Below are positions 1-10,700 of a DNA stretch of 64,000 nt, piece by piece. This DNA comes from Edaphochlamys debaryana. Lineage: Eukaryota > Chlorophyta > Chlorophyceae > Chlamydomonadales. Position 1 is the first letter of the stretch; every line of letters starts with the position of its first letter. The notes beneath the pieces were generated by a model, which was not told the origin of the DNA, did not search any database, and worked only from the letters and a program-made list of their open reading frames with translations. A program made the translations under genes and the position numbers. The stretch is taken from assembly GCA_016858145.1 (NCBI GenBank), contig JAEHOE010000051.1, positions 620,001 to 684,000 on the forward strand, in the 5' to 3' direction.

Positions 1-141
1 TCTGCTTAAATGGCTGCCAGTGTAGCCAGCGTGGCTTGACTTCAGGCTAGGTTCAGGTCAAGCTCGCCTAGGTTAGTTGCTACTCGTATTGTCATTCATG
101 TCTCATTCGCCTCTCCCCGTCCACCTCGTGCACTCTCACAG

Positions 142-3100
142 CCATTTCATCACTGAATGGGAAATTTCTGCTGCGGATGCAAGTGGACGGCAACGTCGTC
201 CTTCTGAACTTAACAGGACCCACGCCGACAACCCTGTGGGCGGCGGGTTCCATGATAGCACTGAGTGACACGTACCGGTGAGCGGGGAGGGTGAAGGGGC
301 CGATACGCGCAGGGTACGCAGAGACTGCGTGATTAGAAAGTTGCCATGCAGCCACCCAGATCCGGACGCCACCCGTTCATGCTCCGCCCTACCTCAGCTC
401 ATCGCTGATATTGGACGACACTGGAACGCTTATCTGGGGTATTTATACTGGATACGGTGGATACGGCACGGATAATCTGACCCTCCGCAGGACCGCATTT
501 AACCAGTGAGTAATAAAAGCCAGGAGGGGATTCGAGTCCTGCCACCCCCTTCCAAGCTTGCAGCCGAAAGGCGGTGTGGCTGACCGCAGAGGGGTGCCAC
601 GCACCCAGAGGGGTTCAATCCAGGGGCAAGAGGGGCGGCAGGCACCTAAACAAATTGTTGCCTTGCCATCGCCCCCTACCTACCCCCCGCCCGTGCTCCC
701 CTCGTAGGAGCGCGTGGAGGTCCGTGGTGTACCCAAGCAACGCGGTGCCCATAGCCGGGGTAGCACAGACCCCTCTATTCATGGTGCGCCGTGCAAGGGC
801 CTGGGGAAAACTGGTAGGGGCGGGCATCTGTACGCCGTCCAGGGCTCTACCGTGTGTGCTTGCCGTTGCTCGCCATTTTCTACTTTGCCGCTATTACTAC
901 TTGCAACGCCTGGTCGTCGCAGATTGTCACAGACGATGGGGAGGCGGTGGTTCGCAACAAGGACGGCATCCTCGCATGGTCAACCATGGTCAACGGTAAG
1001 TACGGCAACTCGATCGCATGGAACGCTCTGCAACCCCCACGTCTCCATCTCTTCCTACCTCACTTGCTCGCAGCCCCCAAGCCGCTCGGGTCCAGTGACA
1101 CCTGCCGTCCCTCAACCGTGAGGCGGGTGGCCGGCTGCCTGGCCCGGTGCGGCCTGTTCGCGTCCCTGTCTTCATCAGCCGAGGTGGGTCCAGTTGGCCA
1201 GCACAACGTTTGGATGGGGAGCCTTCACCTTCCGTCTAAGTGACGACTCCTTCCTCTCCTGCCCCTTAGGCCGATGACTACTGCAACAGTGAGTCCAAAC
1301 AGTTGAGCCTTTCCCGCTTTACCTGCCCTGCCATGCCCCGAACATTAAGATGCATCCCGCTGCTGCGTGCAGGCCTCTGGTCGCCCAACCGGCGGTTTGC
1401 CCTGATGTTATCAGCCGACGGCAGCCTCGGCGTGTTCCGTGCAAGCTCACCAGGCGGGGTGCTCACGTACCCGCCTGTCTGGAGCATGGGGAGCTTGAGT
1501 CCCAGTGCTGACCCCACCAACCCAGTGCCGTACGCCCTGCTGATCAACCCCAACGGCACGTGGAGCATATGGGCCTCCACCCCCGTTAGCTATGGCAATG
1601 GAAGCTTCGCAGCTGGCAACTGGACGAATGAGGTCCTGCTCAGCAGTAGCAGCAGCCGTGCGCCCATCATCGGGACCAGCATCTCCTATCCCGAGTTTGC
1701 GCTCGTGTCCCTCGGCCCCTGGAGCCTTGCGCTTAGCGACGCAGGCCAGCCCCGACTGGTCAGTGCAAACGGCAGCGTGGCGTGGGAAGGTGAGGTGGGG
1801 AGGAAGGATGCGGAGCTTGAAGCTATTGAAGCTAGCTGTAGAACTGGCATGACGCGCGCCGAGGATTACTCTTATTCCACCCATCACCTCTATCTGCCCA
1901 CTCAGGTCGCAATGTGCCCCAGCCTCCATCGCCGCCACGGCGCCCTCCATCGCCTCCGCTTCCTCCCAGCCCGGGCCCTCCCTCGCCCTTGCCTCCATCC
2001 CCACCAACGCCCCCTCCATCCCCACCGCCACCGTCACCACCTCCCCCATCCCCGAGACCGAGACCGCCTAAGCCACCATCCCCTTCCCGCCAGCCTCCGT
2101 CACCGCGCCCTACACCCCCACAGCCGCCCTCTCCCAGGCCGCCACCCTCCCCTCGGCCCTCGCCCCCACCCCGCCCTTCTCCCCCAGGCCCGCGCCCGCC
2201 GAAGCCGTCACCCCCCACGCCACCCTCTCCCACCGCCATTCCGCCACCGTCCCCGAACCCTGCGCAAGCTCCCTCACCACCCCGCCCTCCGAGCCCTCCT
2301 CTGGCTTCCCCAAAGCCCCCGTCACCGCCACAGCCGCCCTCCCCAGTAGCGACAGCCCTCCTTTTGTCTCCCCAAAGCCCCCGTCACCGCCACAGCCCTC
2401 CCCAGTTGCGACACCTCCCTCACCACCCCGCCCTCCGAGCCCTCCTTTTGTCTCCCCAAAGCCTCCCTCACCGCCCTCCCCAGTTGCGACACCTTCCTCA
2501 CCACCCCGCCCTCCGAGCCCTCCTCTGGCTTCTCCAAAGCCCCCCTCACCGCCACAGCCGCCCTCCCCAGTAGCGACACCTCCCTCACCACCCCGCCCTA
2601 TGAGCCCTCCTTTTGTCTCCCCAAAGCCCCCGTCACCGCCACAGCCCTCCCCAGTAGCGACACCTCCCTCACCACCCCGCCCTCCGAGCCCTCCTTTGGT
2701 TTCCCCTAAGCCCCCGTCACCGCCACAGCCCTCCCCAGTTGCGACACCTCCCTCCCCGCCATCTTTCCAGCCTCCACGCCCGCCCTCCCCGCCGCTCCCG
2801 CCCCCGAGGCCATATCCCATTCCCCCCAACCCAGCTCCTCCCTCCAACACCTCCCTACCTCCTCGGCCGTCCAGCCCCCCGGTGTCTCGGTCCCCACTCC
2901 CTCCGGCTCCCAGCCCCCAACCCCCTAGCCGGCTGCCGTCGAGCCCCCAGCCACCAATACCACGCCCTCCTAGCCCCCAGCCACCAATACCACGCCCTCC
3001 TAGCCCCCAGCTCTCCAGCCCACGCCCTCCCAGTCCTTCTCCTCCAATACCAAGACCTCCTTCACCCCCAGGCAAGCGGCCGACAAGCATGCATGCATGG

Positions 3101-6100
3101 ACAGATTGAGGTGTTGCAGTACAAAAACGATACCCTGAACAAACCCCGTCGTCTGTCCCAACGCCGCAGCCAATTGCACTTCCTTCTCTGGGTTCAGTTT
3201 CCTCCAAGGAGTGGATGCGCCCTACCTCGATGTGGGCTACGTCAACCCTGCTGTGGGCGGCGTTGCGGCAGTGGGACAGGCCTGCGCAGCCCAATGCAAC
3301 TGCATGGTGAAGTCCACCAAGCACAAGATGAATTCAGAGTGCAGGTTGTCGGTGGGGTTCTACTGGTGGTCTGCGTGCACGTGCGGTCTAGCTCCGCCCG
3401 CCATGACCCTCGGTTCCGTACCACACTTGTCCCGTACCACGTCTAACACCGCTCACCCCGCCCCCCGCTACCCCGCCCCCGTACTTCCCGTTCCCCAGGG
3501 GTTCAACACAAACGGATGTAGGTTGGGGACGGGGCTTCAGTCTCCATTTGCACGTGCAACAACCTGGTTGGCATCAAGCGCGGTCCAATGGTTTTTAATC
3601 AACACTCAGGGATTGCATGCCCTCTACCTACCATCCTGATCCCGCAGGGTACGCACGCTTCGCCGCAGCGAGCTGAAGCGGGGGGTGATTATGGACAGGC
3701 GCTATGAAGTGCCGTACCGACCGTACCCACTGGCTGCACCGAGGGTCGTGCGTGCGTACGCATGTTATAGGGTACCTCTGTTTGAAATGGGTAAACCTTT
3801 CAATTCCTTACCACAGGCTCAAGAACAACACGGCCGCTTCCGTCCTTGCATCGGAGCTTCTCTTCACCGGCGCATGCCAGGGACTCTACACCCGCGTCGC
3901 CGCTTGCAGACCGCTACCCCCAGCGCCGTCTCCGCGGCCGCCCAGCCCACAGCCCTCCAGCCCACGGCCTCCCGCCCCGCGCCCTCCTTCCCCCCCGCCA
4001 ATCTCTTTCTCAAGCAAGTGCCTCCGGGCGGTGCTGAAGCTTCAGCCTTCCACTTTGTTTGCTGTCGCCATACGATCCCTTAGGCCGGAGTTCAATTGTA
4101 TCATTAACCTATCACGAACATCATCCTTTCTACCCCACCCCATGCGCGCAGGCACTCCCCTGGTAATGCCGGCAGCTTCTGCGGGCTGCAGTCGTACAAA
4201 CCGGACGGCGCTCTGCTCCGAGCGTTGTGGGCTGGCGCCTCCCCAAGATGGAACGGTTGATGCGTGTAGCGGTTAGTCGAGCACCTTGCTTTCAGGCCCA
4301 TTCAACACGATTGTTGACCCTACCCGCCAGGACTGTCCCCAGTCCTTGATTGAGCGCCCGCCGGCCAAATTTATCTTCCGGCGCCTACCTCCCAACTCCC
4401 CAAATAAACAGGCCTGGCCTCTCCCAGCGGAGCCTACTACCTCCAGCTGCACAGCAACGGCAGCCTCGGGCTCTACCAGACGGCCACACAAGCGCCCATC
4501 TGGCTCTTGCACTTACCCAGCAGCCTTACCCCGGTCGCAAACCCAGCCTTCGCTCTCACACCTGACGGTTACTGGGAGTGAGTGGAGCCAATCAAGCAGA
4601 TAGATTTTACTTGTACTCTTGCTTGTAGGGCTTTCCATCATACACCTACCCCCACTTACCCCCATGGACCTCCCAGAAGCGTTATTCTTGAATCTGCACT
4701 TCAGCGCTAACCACGCTACCTGTTTGACGCGGTCGTTCGCAGGTTGTACGGCATTCCGCCAGGATACACTTCGGATATCCCATTGTTCCGCGCCATCTAC
4801 GCGCCTGAAATGAACGCCTCTCTTCCGGTCGGACAGCTGCAATGGTTCGGAGGCAACGCCGCGCTAGGATCACTTGGTGGACCGTACTCACTCCGTGTGA
4901 CAGATGGGGGCATGGTCTTGATGGAAAACGGCTACAACGTCTCTACGTGGGAGGCGTGGGGAGCTCCCGGATACGATGGTACGTATGCAAATAATAGTGA
5001 GGGTCTAAGTGCATGTGTGATGGTTTGGGCATAGGTCCTTTGCAACAAGGCTAATAGTTCCCTGTATTCCGGTATCGATCCCTGCTGTCCTCATGTGCGC
5101 AGTGGGCCCTCTGTCAGTCAACTTAGGGCTGGGGCAGGTGTGCCCCACCGGTGTGGCAGGCGCCTCAGATCGGCAATTGGGCTGCGGTCGGCGCTGCGCC
5201 CTCTTCGCTGGAGCGAGTGACAACATTGACGACGGCTGCAATCGCCTGTGGTCACCTAGCCGTACGGCGTACCTTGTTGTGAACTACAACGGGACGATGC
5301 AAGTGGTCCTGAGTAGCACTGGTACGGCAATCATGACGATCGGCAAGGGGCTGGTGTTTCCTGACAAGGTGTGGCTCCTGCTCGACCCCATTGGCACCCT
5401 GAGCCTCTACGGGGCCGGCTTCTTGTTTGCACACAAAATTACGTAAGCGGCCGTACATGGGGAAGCAGGGCTGGGCAATCAATCTGCAACCGTAGCCGGG
5501 GGGAGCAGGGCGACATGAAGGGCAGGAAGGAGGGGCCAAGGGAGATCAAGCTGCTTAGTAGCTCTTTTTTACTATAGCGCACGCCTCGCGCGCCCTTGCC
5601 TTGTTGTTCTCACAGTTCTACCGTAGAAAGATCCAATCTACCGTACTGCCCCAACCCCAGGTGGAGCTCCAATTCGAGCGGCATCTCGTACCCAAGCCAA
5701 CAGGTAGGGGCAGCAGACGTCATCACCGGACGTTCTCAGTCAATGTCAAGTTGTTACTAGCTTTGTCGCATGGGCCACCTCACCTGGAACACAACCTTAT
5801 TTCCGGCCTGCTTTGTTTCCCAGGGCTCTTCCAATCAACCCTTCACACTCACCCTCCAAGACAACGGGAGGCTGCAGCTGAGAAACAAGCTGAGGAATGT
5901 AGCATGGGAGTCGTTTGCGTCCGCAGGTAAGAGAAGCAGGGCGCTCCGCCGGAGTGGGTTCAGCTTTGGAGGCCTCGCACGCTCAGGCAGCCCCGGGCCC
6001 GCTGCTCTGTTTCCCCAACTCCATGCAACCGCCCTGCCGCTTGCGCATTGTAGTACTTCATTTGCATTTTGCTTGTATCATGACCGATGCACGCTCGCAA

Positions 6101-6463
6101 TGAGTTTCCGGCCCCTGGACCCCCTTCGACCCCCACCCGCTGATCCCTCCAGTTGGGAAGGATGCCGCTGCTGGGGGGATCCTCTCGCTTGGGCAAGTAG
6201 ATCCTGGTGGCACAGAGGGCGCCGTATCGTCAGGTCAAGCCTCTGATGACAATCCCCTCACAGCCGAGGACGTCACCTCGACTGCGGCGGCCAGCAGCAG
6301 TGGCCCCGAGGGTGCCGGCAGCCGCCCAAGTGTTGCTGCCATCGTCGGCGGCATGGGCGCTGCAGCCTGCCTGGCGGCCGTTGGGGTCGGAGCACTTATC
6401 TGGCGTGGCAGGGCCGACAGCGGAAGGCACAACGGCGCCCGTGTAGCCCCCTTAAGCGCTTGA
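142..6463 (+). CDS. Bulb-lectin-like, Pro-rich, single-pass membrane protein (gene 1, 5' end outside window)
   Basis: This is a multi-exon gene whose first exons lie left of the window. Exons I can read include 142-277, 398-505, one ending at 995, 1074-1183, 1270-1288, 1373-1789, 1906-3071, about 3209-3306, 3499-3553, 3817-4017, 4150-4271, 4395-4578, 4742-4979, 5100-5445, 5612-5702, 5826-5926 and 6153-6463. Several encode repeats of bulb-type (mannose-binding) lectin style, such as [26 protein letters not shown] and [13 protein letters not shown]. They alternate with a Cys motif (C-x2-CxLFA, then Cys-Asn before LWSP). Two Pro-rich linkers flank a PAN/Apple-like part. The last exon encodes a membrane helix (about 6332-6403) and a short basic tail ending PLSA. 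It is probably a cell-surface or wall glycoprotein; ligand unknown. The exon layout between 506 and 995 and around 3648-3720 is unresolved. The lectin assignment comes from motif resemblance. Confidence 0.75.
1906..3071 (+). other. Pro-rich (SPPRPPSPP) exon of gene 1, with a frame break
   Basis: This exon encodes a hydroxyproline-rich-type linker dominated by [11 protein letters not shown] and SPKPPSPPQ, with a block containing [11 protein letters not shown] repeated about six times between 2270 and 2760. The upstream frame fits the preceding exon, giving WEG then RNVPQPP. At about 2352 the Pro-rich reading jumps to another frame. Compared with the neighbouring repeat copies, 25 bases are missing after GTAGCGACA. 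From there the open Pro-rich frame continues to 3071 and fits the downstream PAN-like exon. The 5' splice site is apparently of GC type (CAG followed by GCAAGC at 3072). The break could be a real deletion or an assembly error in a repeat. Confidence 0.75.
3209..4017 (+). other. PAN/Apple-like segment and second Pro-rich linker of gene 1
   Basis: After the long Pro-rich exon the frame reads [13 protein letters not shown], then [10 protein letters not shown]. After an intron it reads [12 protein letters not shown], and near 3817-3910 [18 protein letters not shown] followed by CQGLYTR. The Cys spacing with FNTNGC resembles the PAN/Apple-type domains that green algae place beside Pro-rich linkers. 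PAN domains generally mediate protein or carbohydrate contacts. A second Pro-rich stretch ([16 protein letters not shown]) follows to about 4010. The exon around 3648-3720 could not be fitted without a stop, so the domain is only partly reconstructed. The paralogue at 7745-13596 lacks this segment. Confidence 0.5.
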
Positions 6464-7744
6464 GGCGAAGGCCGTAGGGCCCATGGAAAGTGGAATGCTC
6501 CAGGCGGCAGGACGGGGTTTCATCCAACGGAACTAAAGAAAGGTTTAGACGCTACGGTTGACCGGCGCTTGCCACGCACGCATGCGAGGGCTGTCACGAT
6601 ACTCGCGCACTATCAAATCTTGTCTTGGTGTACTCCGGGGCAATCATGGTCTTTTCCCCCGACTCCCCCAACTCCACCTGGACTGCAAGTACTGCTGTGG
6701 GGCATGGATGATATGATGCATGCGATTCCTAAGGCTGGCCAGCCCATGGGCGGAGCTGCTGATAAACCTGGCTTGTTGAAACTGCCAACTTGTCTGGGCT
6801 TCATTTCTTCTTGTGTGCGTAATGCACAAGCCCCTGACGAGTTGCAGTATTCATTCTCTGTACTACATATTGCTTGACCGGCGTCTGCATGGGGCCATGA
6901 TATGCATACTGGGTCGGCCCTCGGCTGCTCTTGCTGTACTTGCTGCGTGCTTGCCTGGTACCAATCAAACAAGCACGTGTATGTGCACGATGGGGCGGAC
7001 ACCCATGTACCAAGTGCACCCATTCTGCTTGCGCACACCTCAAACCAAGGCAAATATTGCTAGCTTGCACGTGCAACAGTACGTAGTGCGCCGCTAGCTC
7101 CAGCCACCTGTCCTCCAGAAGGATGCCTCATCATAAAGAGAGACAGAGTGCGTCCCTGGACAATTAGAGAGAGAGATTACAAAGGCTGATGGGGGTGGGG
7201 GCGTCCAGGCACGCAGCTAAGCCACCAACCATCTGACAATAGGATGCCTGGCAAGGTAGCAGTTGCATGCCCTGCCCTCGACGTATAGCATGCCCCCTAC
7301 CTCACCCGCCCATGGGTTGACAGCTAATTGCTGGCGATTTGCGGCGAAAAGATCTGGGAAAATGGAACAATTTCCTTGGAATCCACATGAAAATTCTGTC
7401 TGCCAAAGAACTTTTGGGCTCCGCGCCGCCCAAACGTTCTTGGTCCAGGGCCAGCCCGGGGGGTGGGGGCCCTTGACGACTGCTGAGGGGTCAGTGAAAG
7501 ACTGTGTGCCACAATGCGCTCGCCGCCGAAGGCAGGGTTGTGGCGGGCGCATGGGGGTCTGGGCGGAGCAGGTGTCCGCACTAGCCACGAATCCCAACTC
7601 AAGGGGGTCCTGGACGTAACAATTGGCCCAGACGACCGAAAAAGAGCTGGGATTTTCGAATCCCTCGCTACGGAAGATAGCCACTCTGGTTGACAGCTTA
7701 TGGATGGCGCCCTTCCAACATACATATTACCTATACAATAGTTC
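6464..7744. other. Intergenic space between convergent lectin-like genes
   Basis: About 1.3 kb separates the stop codons of two tail-to-tail paralogues. It should hold both 3' untranslated regions. I see no coding exon with lectin-like features and no RNA gene here. Confidence 0.6.
7177..7181 (-). terminator. Candidate TGTAA polyadenylation signal of gene 2
   Basis: TTACA on the plus strand is TGTAA on the minus strand, the usual polyadenylation signal of volvocine algae. It lies about 565 bases past the stop codon of the minus-strand lectin-like gene, which is plausible for long algal 3' UTRs. A pentamer alone is weak evidence. Confidence 0.35.
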
Positions 7745-10700
7745 CTACGCCGGAGCCACTCTCGACCCTTGATGCCGCCACCCCTTGCGGCCACGCCTTG
7801 TCCACACGACAGCGGCAATGGCAAGGCCGGCAAGGCAGACGGCAGCTGCCACACCGGCTCCAACAACGATGCCAGTGTGCACCTTGCCGGATCTGCTCTC
7901 GCTTACACCAATGCCGCCCTCAGCAGCGCCAGCCTCCTCTGCTTGCGGGGGCGTCCCTAGTACATTCACAGCCGGCGGATGGCTGCTGGGGTCAGCCAGA
8001 AGAGCCAGAGCTGCAGCAGCAGGCTCCGGTACTTGCTCTGCTCCCATGGCCGCCTCCTTTCCGGCTGCAAAGCAATTTGTATGATGGTGCAAGCAGGCGT
8101 GTCAGGGTTGGCGAGGTGCATAGGGCTGTACGAGCCGCGGCTGAGAAGGTTCTGGGTTGTTGCATGCAGGAGTATCAATGTGCTCCAGCCGCGCCTCACC
8201 TGTGGAGGATGCGGACTCCCACGCTACATTGCCCAGCCGGTTCCTCAGCTGCAGCAGCCCGTTGTCTTGCAGGGTCAGGGTGTAGGGTTAGTAGGGTACA
8301 TTGGCGTAGCCCTGGGAAGCAAGCGAACGGGCGGGCTTCAAGACAACGCCTATGCCCGTGAGTGTGCCTACGTGCCGCCGCCTATAACGTCTGGTTTTGA
8401 AGCGGAGGAGGCTGCTGCTGTCCGTCTCGCTGGGACACACCTGGTTGGCAGGGTAGTTGAATCCCGAGGAGAAGGAGGACCACCTGCATGCATGCACCGT
8501 GATGGGGATCTAGCTCATCAGGCAGGGTCCAGAATGAAGCGGATTTGTGTCCACCTCAATGGGGTGGGTAGTGGCATGGGCGTATGCCAGTGGCATGGGT
8601 GGGTATGGGCATGGGCGTATGCACATGCTCGATCTCACCGCAGGCCCTGGTATACGAGGAACCCCGCTCCGTAGAGGGCGATGGCGCCACTGGCAAACGC
8701 CTCCATCCGCACACCCGTCGGAAAGAGCATGCCCGTGCCGTACGTCTTCAGCGCCACCCCGTAGCCGTACAGCTGGATCTGAAGGGTGCCGTCCCCGCCA
8801 AAGACCAAGGAGGCCTGCCGGTTTGGCGACCACAGCATGTTGCAGGCGTCTTACGTACGAATACGGGTTTGCGCCAGCAAAGAGAGCACAGCGCGCTCCG
8901 CAACCGCTCATGCGCTCCGAGCTGCAGTTCTGACCAGCGCTGATGGTCAAGGGGCCGGCTGCGCAAAAGAGGGGGGGAGGCAACGGGGCCAACGGGTCAA
9001 ATGAAGGGACTGGCTTGGCAGACTTTGCTTGCTGATGCTCTGAGCACAGAGATGGAGCAGTACTCACGTTGGTATGAGCCTCCCCAGCCCTCCCAGACAG
9101 TCACGTTCAGGCCGTTCCGGAAGAGGACCATTCCGCTGTCGGTCACAGATAGGGAGTACGGTCCTCGTTGGCTGCGTTGCCGGGGTACAGTCTAAGCTCT
9201 CCATAGTAGTAGGTGGCCATCTTGGAGCTGGTGGTGAGCGACGGCAGGGCGGAGCCTGGGGCCTTGCTGTAGAGCCTACGTTTTGCAGTAGACCGTGCAG
9301 GGTGAGTAATCAAGCGGTGATTGCACACTCACATGCCGTGGCCCTATCTCCAAGCGTTACTCACTCCCAAGTGCCGTTGGCGTTCAGCCGCAGTGACGCG
9401 TCCGTTGAGCCAAAGAGGTCGGGCGCCAGGGACCAGGAGAGGGCGAAGGGCGCAACCCTGTAGAGCGCGAGGGTGCCGTTGCTGTGCAGCTCCAGATAGT
9501 AGGCGCCACTCGGGGAGTAGAGCCCTGCGGGTAGCCAGCAGGTCGGGCGTGAAGGGCGTGCAGGACGACGGGTTTCGTGTGTCCTACACACTACCCTAGT
9601 AGGGTGCTGTTTTTAACTCGTACAAAACTCGCTCCTAAGCCCGTACGTAATGCACACTTGTGCGTGTTGCTGATTTCAACGAACTTCACAGGAAGCGCTT
9701 ACTGCTGCAGTCGTCGACTGTGCCGTCATTGTTTGCGAAAAGCCCGCACCCCGCTGCACAGCCCTCGGACCGCACAGCGCTGCAGGCCCCCGTCGAGATG
9801 CTCAGGGGAGCGCCTGGGGCAGATGTTGCGGCAATAGGTCAGCAGGAGGGGGACAGAGTCGCCCAGCAAGGACATAGGCGAAGGCGCAATGGTTGCATGC
9901 TGAGCACGTACGTACTTCTGATGTTCAGTGGGGAAGGCGCCACCGGCGGGGCGGGAGATGGAGGCGGGCTAGGTGGCGCTGGGCTAGGCGGCCGTGGGCT
10001 GGGCGTGGGTGGCAGTGGGCTGGGCATGGGGGGCCGTGGGCTTGGCGTGGGTGGCTGGGGGCTTGGCACTGGAGGTCTTGGGCTGGGCATGGGCGGATAT
10101 GGACTGGGCATGGGCGGCCGTGGGCTCGGCGTGGGTGGCAGTGGGCTTGGCATGGGTGGCCGTGGGCTGGGCGTGGGTGGCCGCGGGCTGGGGGCGGGTT
10201 GTGTGGGCGGTCGAGGGCTGGGCATGGGTGGTTGCGCACTGGGCATGGGTGGCCGCGGAGTGGGCGTGGGCAGGGTGGGCGGTCGTGGGCTGGGAGAGGG
10301 TAGCGCAACTTCTGGGCTTGGCATGGGTGGCGAGGGCTTGGGCGGGGTAGCGCCCAAGCTCCCTGCTGGAGCCGGCGGGTTGCTCTGCATAGGTCCCGGC
10401 GGCTGGGGACTGGCGGGACGGGGACTCGGCATGGGAAGAGGAGTTGGCGGGCTGGAGATGGGCGGAATCGCGCCGGGTGGGCTTTGTGGCGGCCTCGGGG
10501 GCACAGGCCGGGCAGGGGGTTTGGGGGGCGACGGGCTGGGAGAGATTGCAATAAGCGGAGGCCTCGGGGGGCTCGGGGGCTGGGGGGGTGGAGGAGAGAG
10601 CGATGAGGGCGGACGCTGCGGGGGTGATGGGGACGAGCGTGGTGGCAATGGCAGGGGTATCGGTGGTGCAGTCGATGCCACGGGTCTGGGGGGTGCGGGC

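Noticed and set aside
528..550. tRNA T-arm-like sequence GGGGATTCGAGTCCTGCC
   Set aside because: No matching acceptor stem, D-arm or anticodon arm could be found upstream; it lies in an intron of gene 1.
2110..3324. Long Gly-rich frame on the minus strand
   Set aside because: It is the exact antisense of the Pro-rich exon of gene 1; Pro codons CCN give Gly codons on the other strand.
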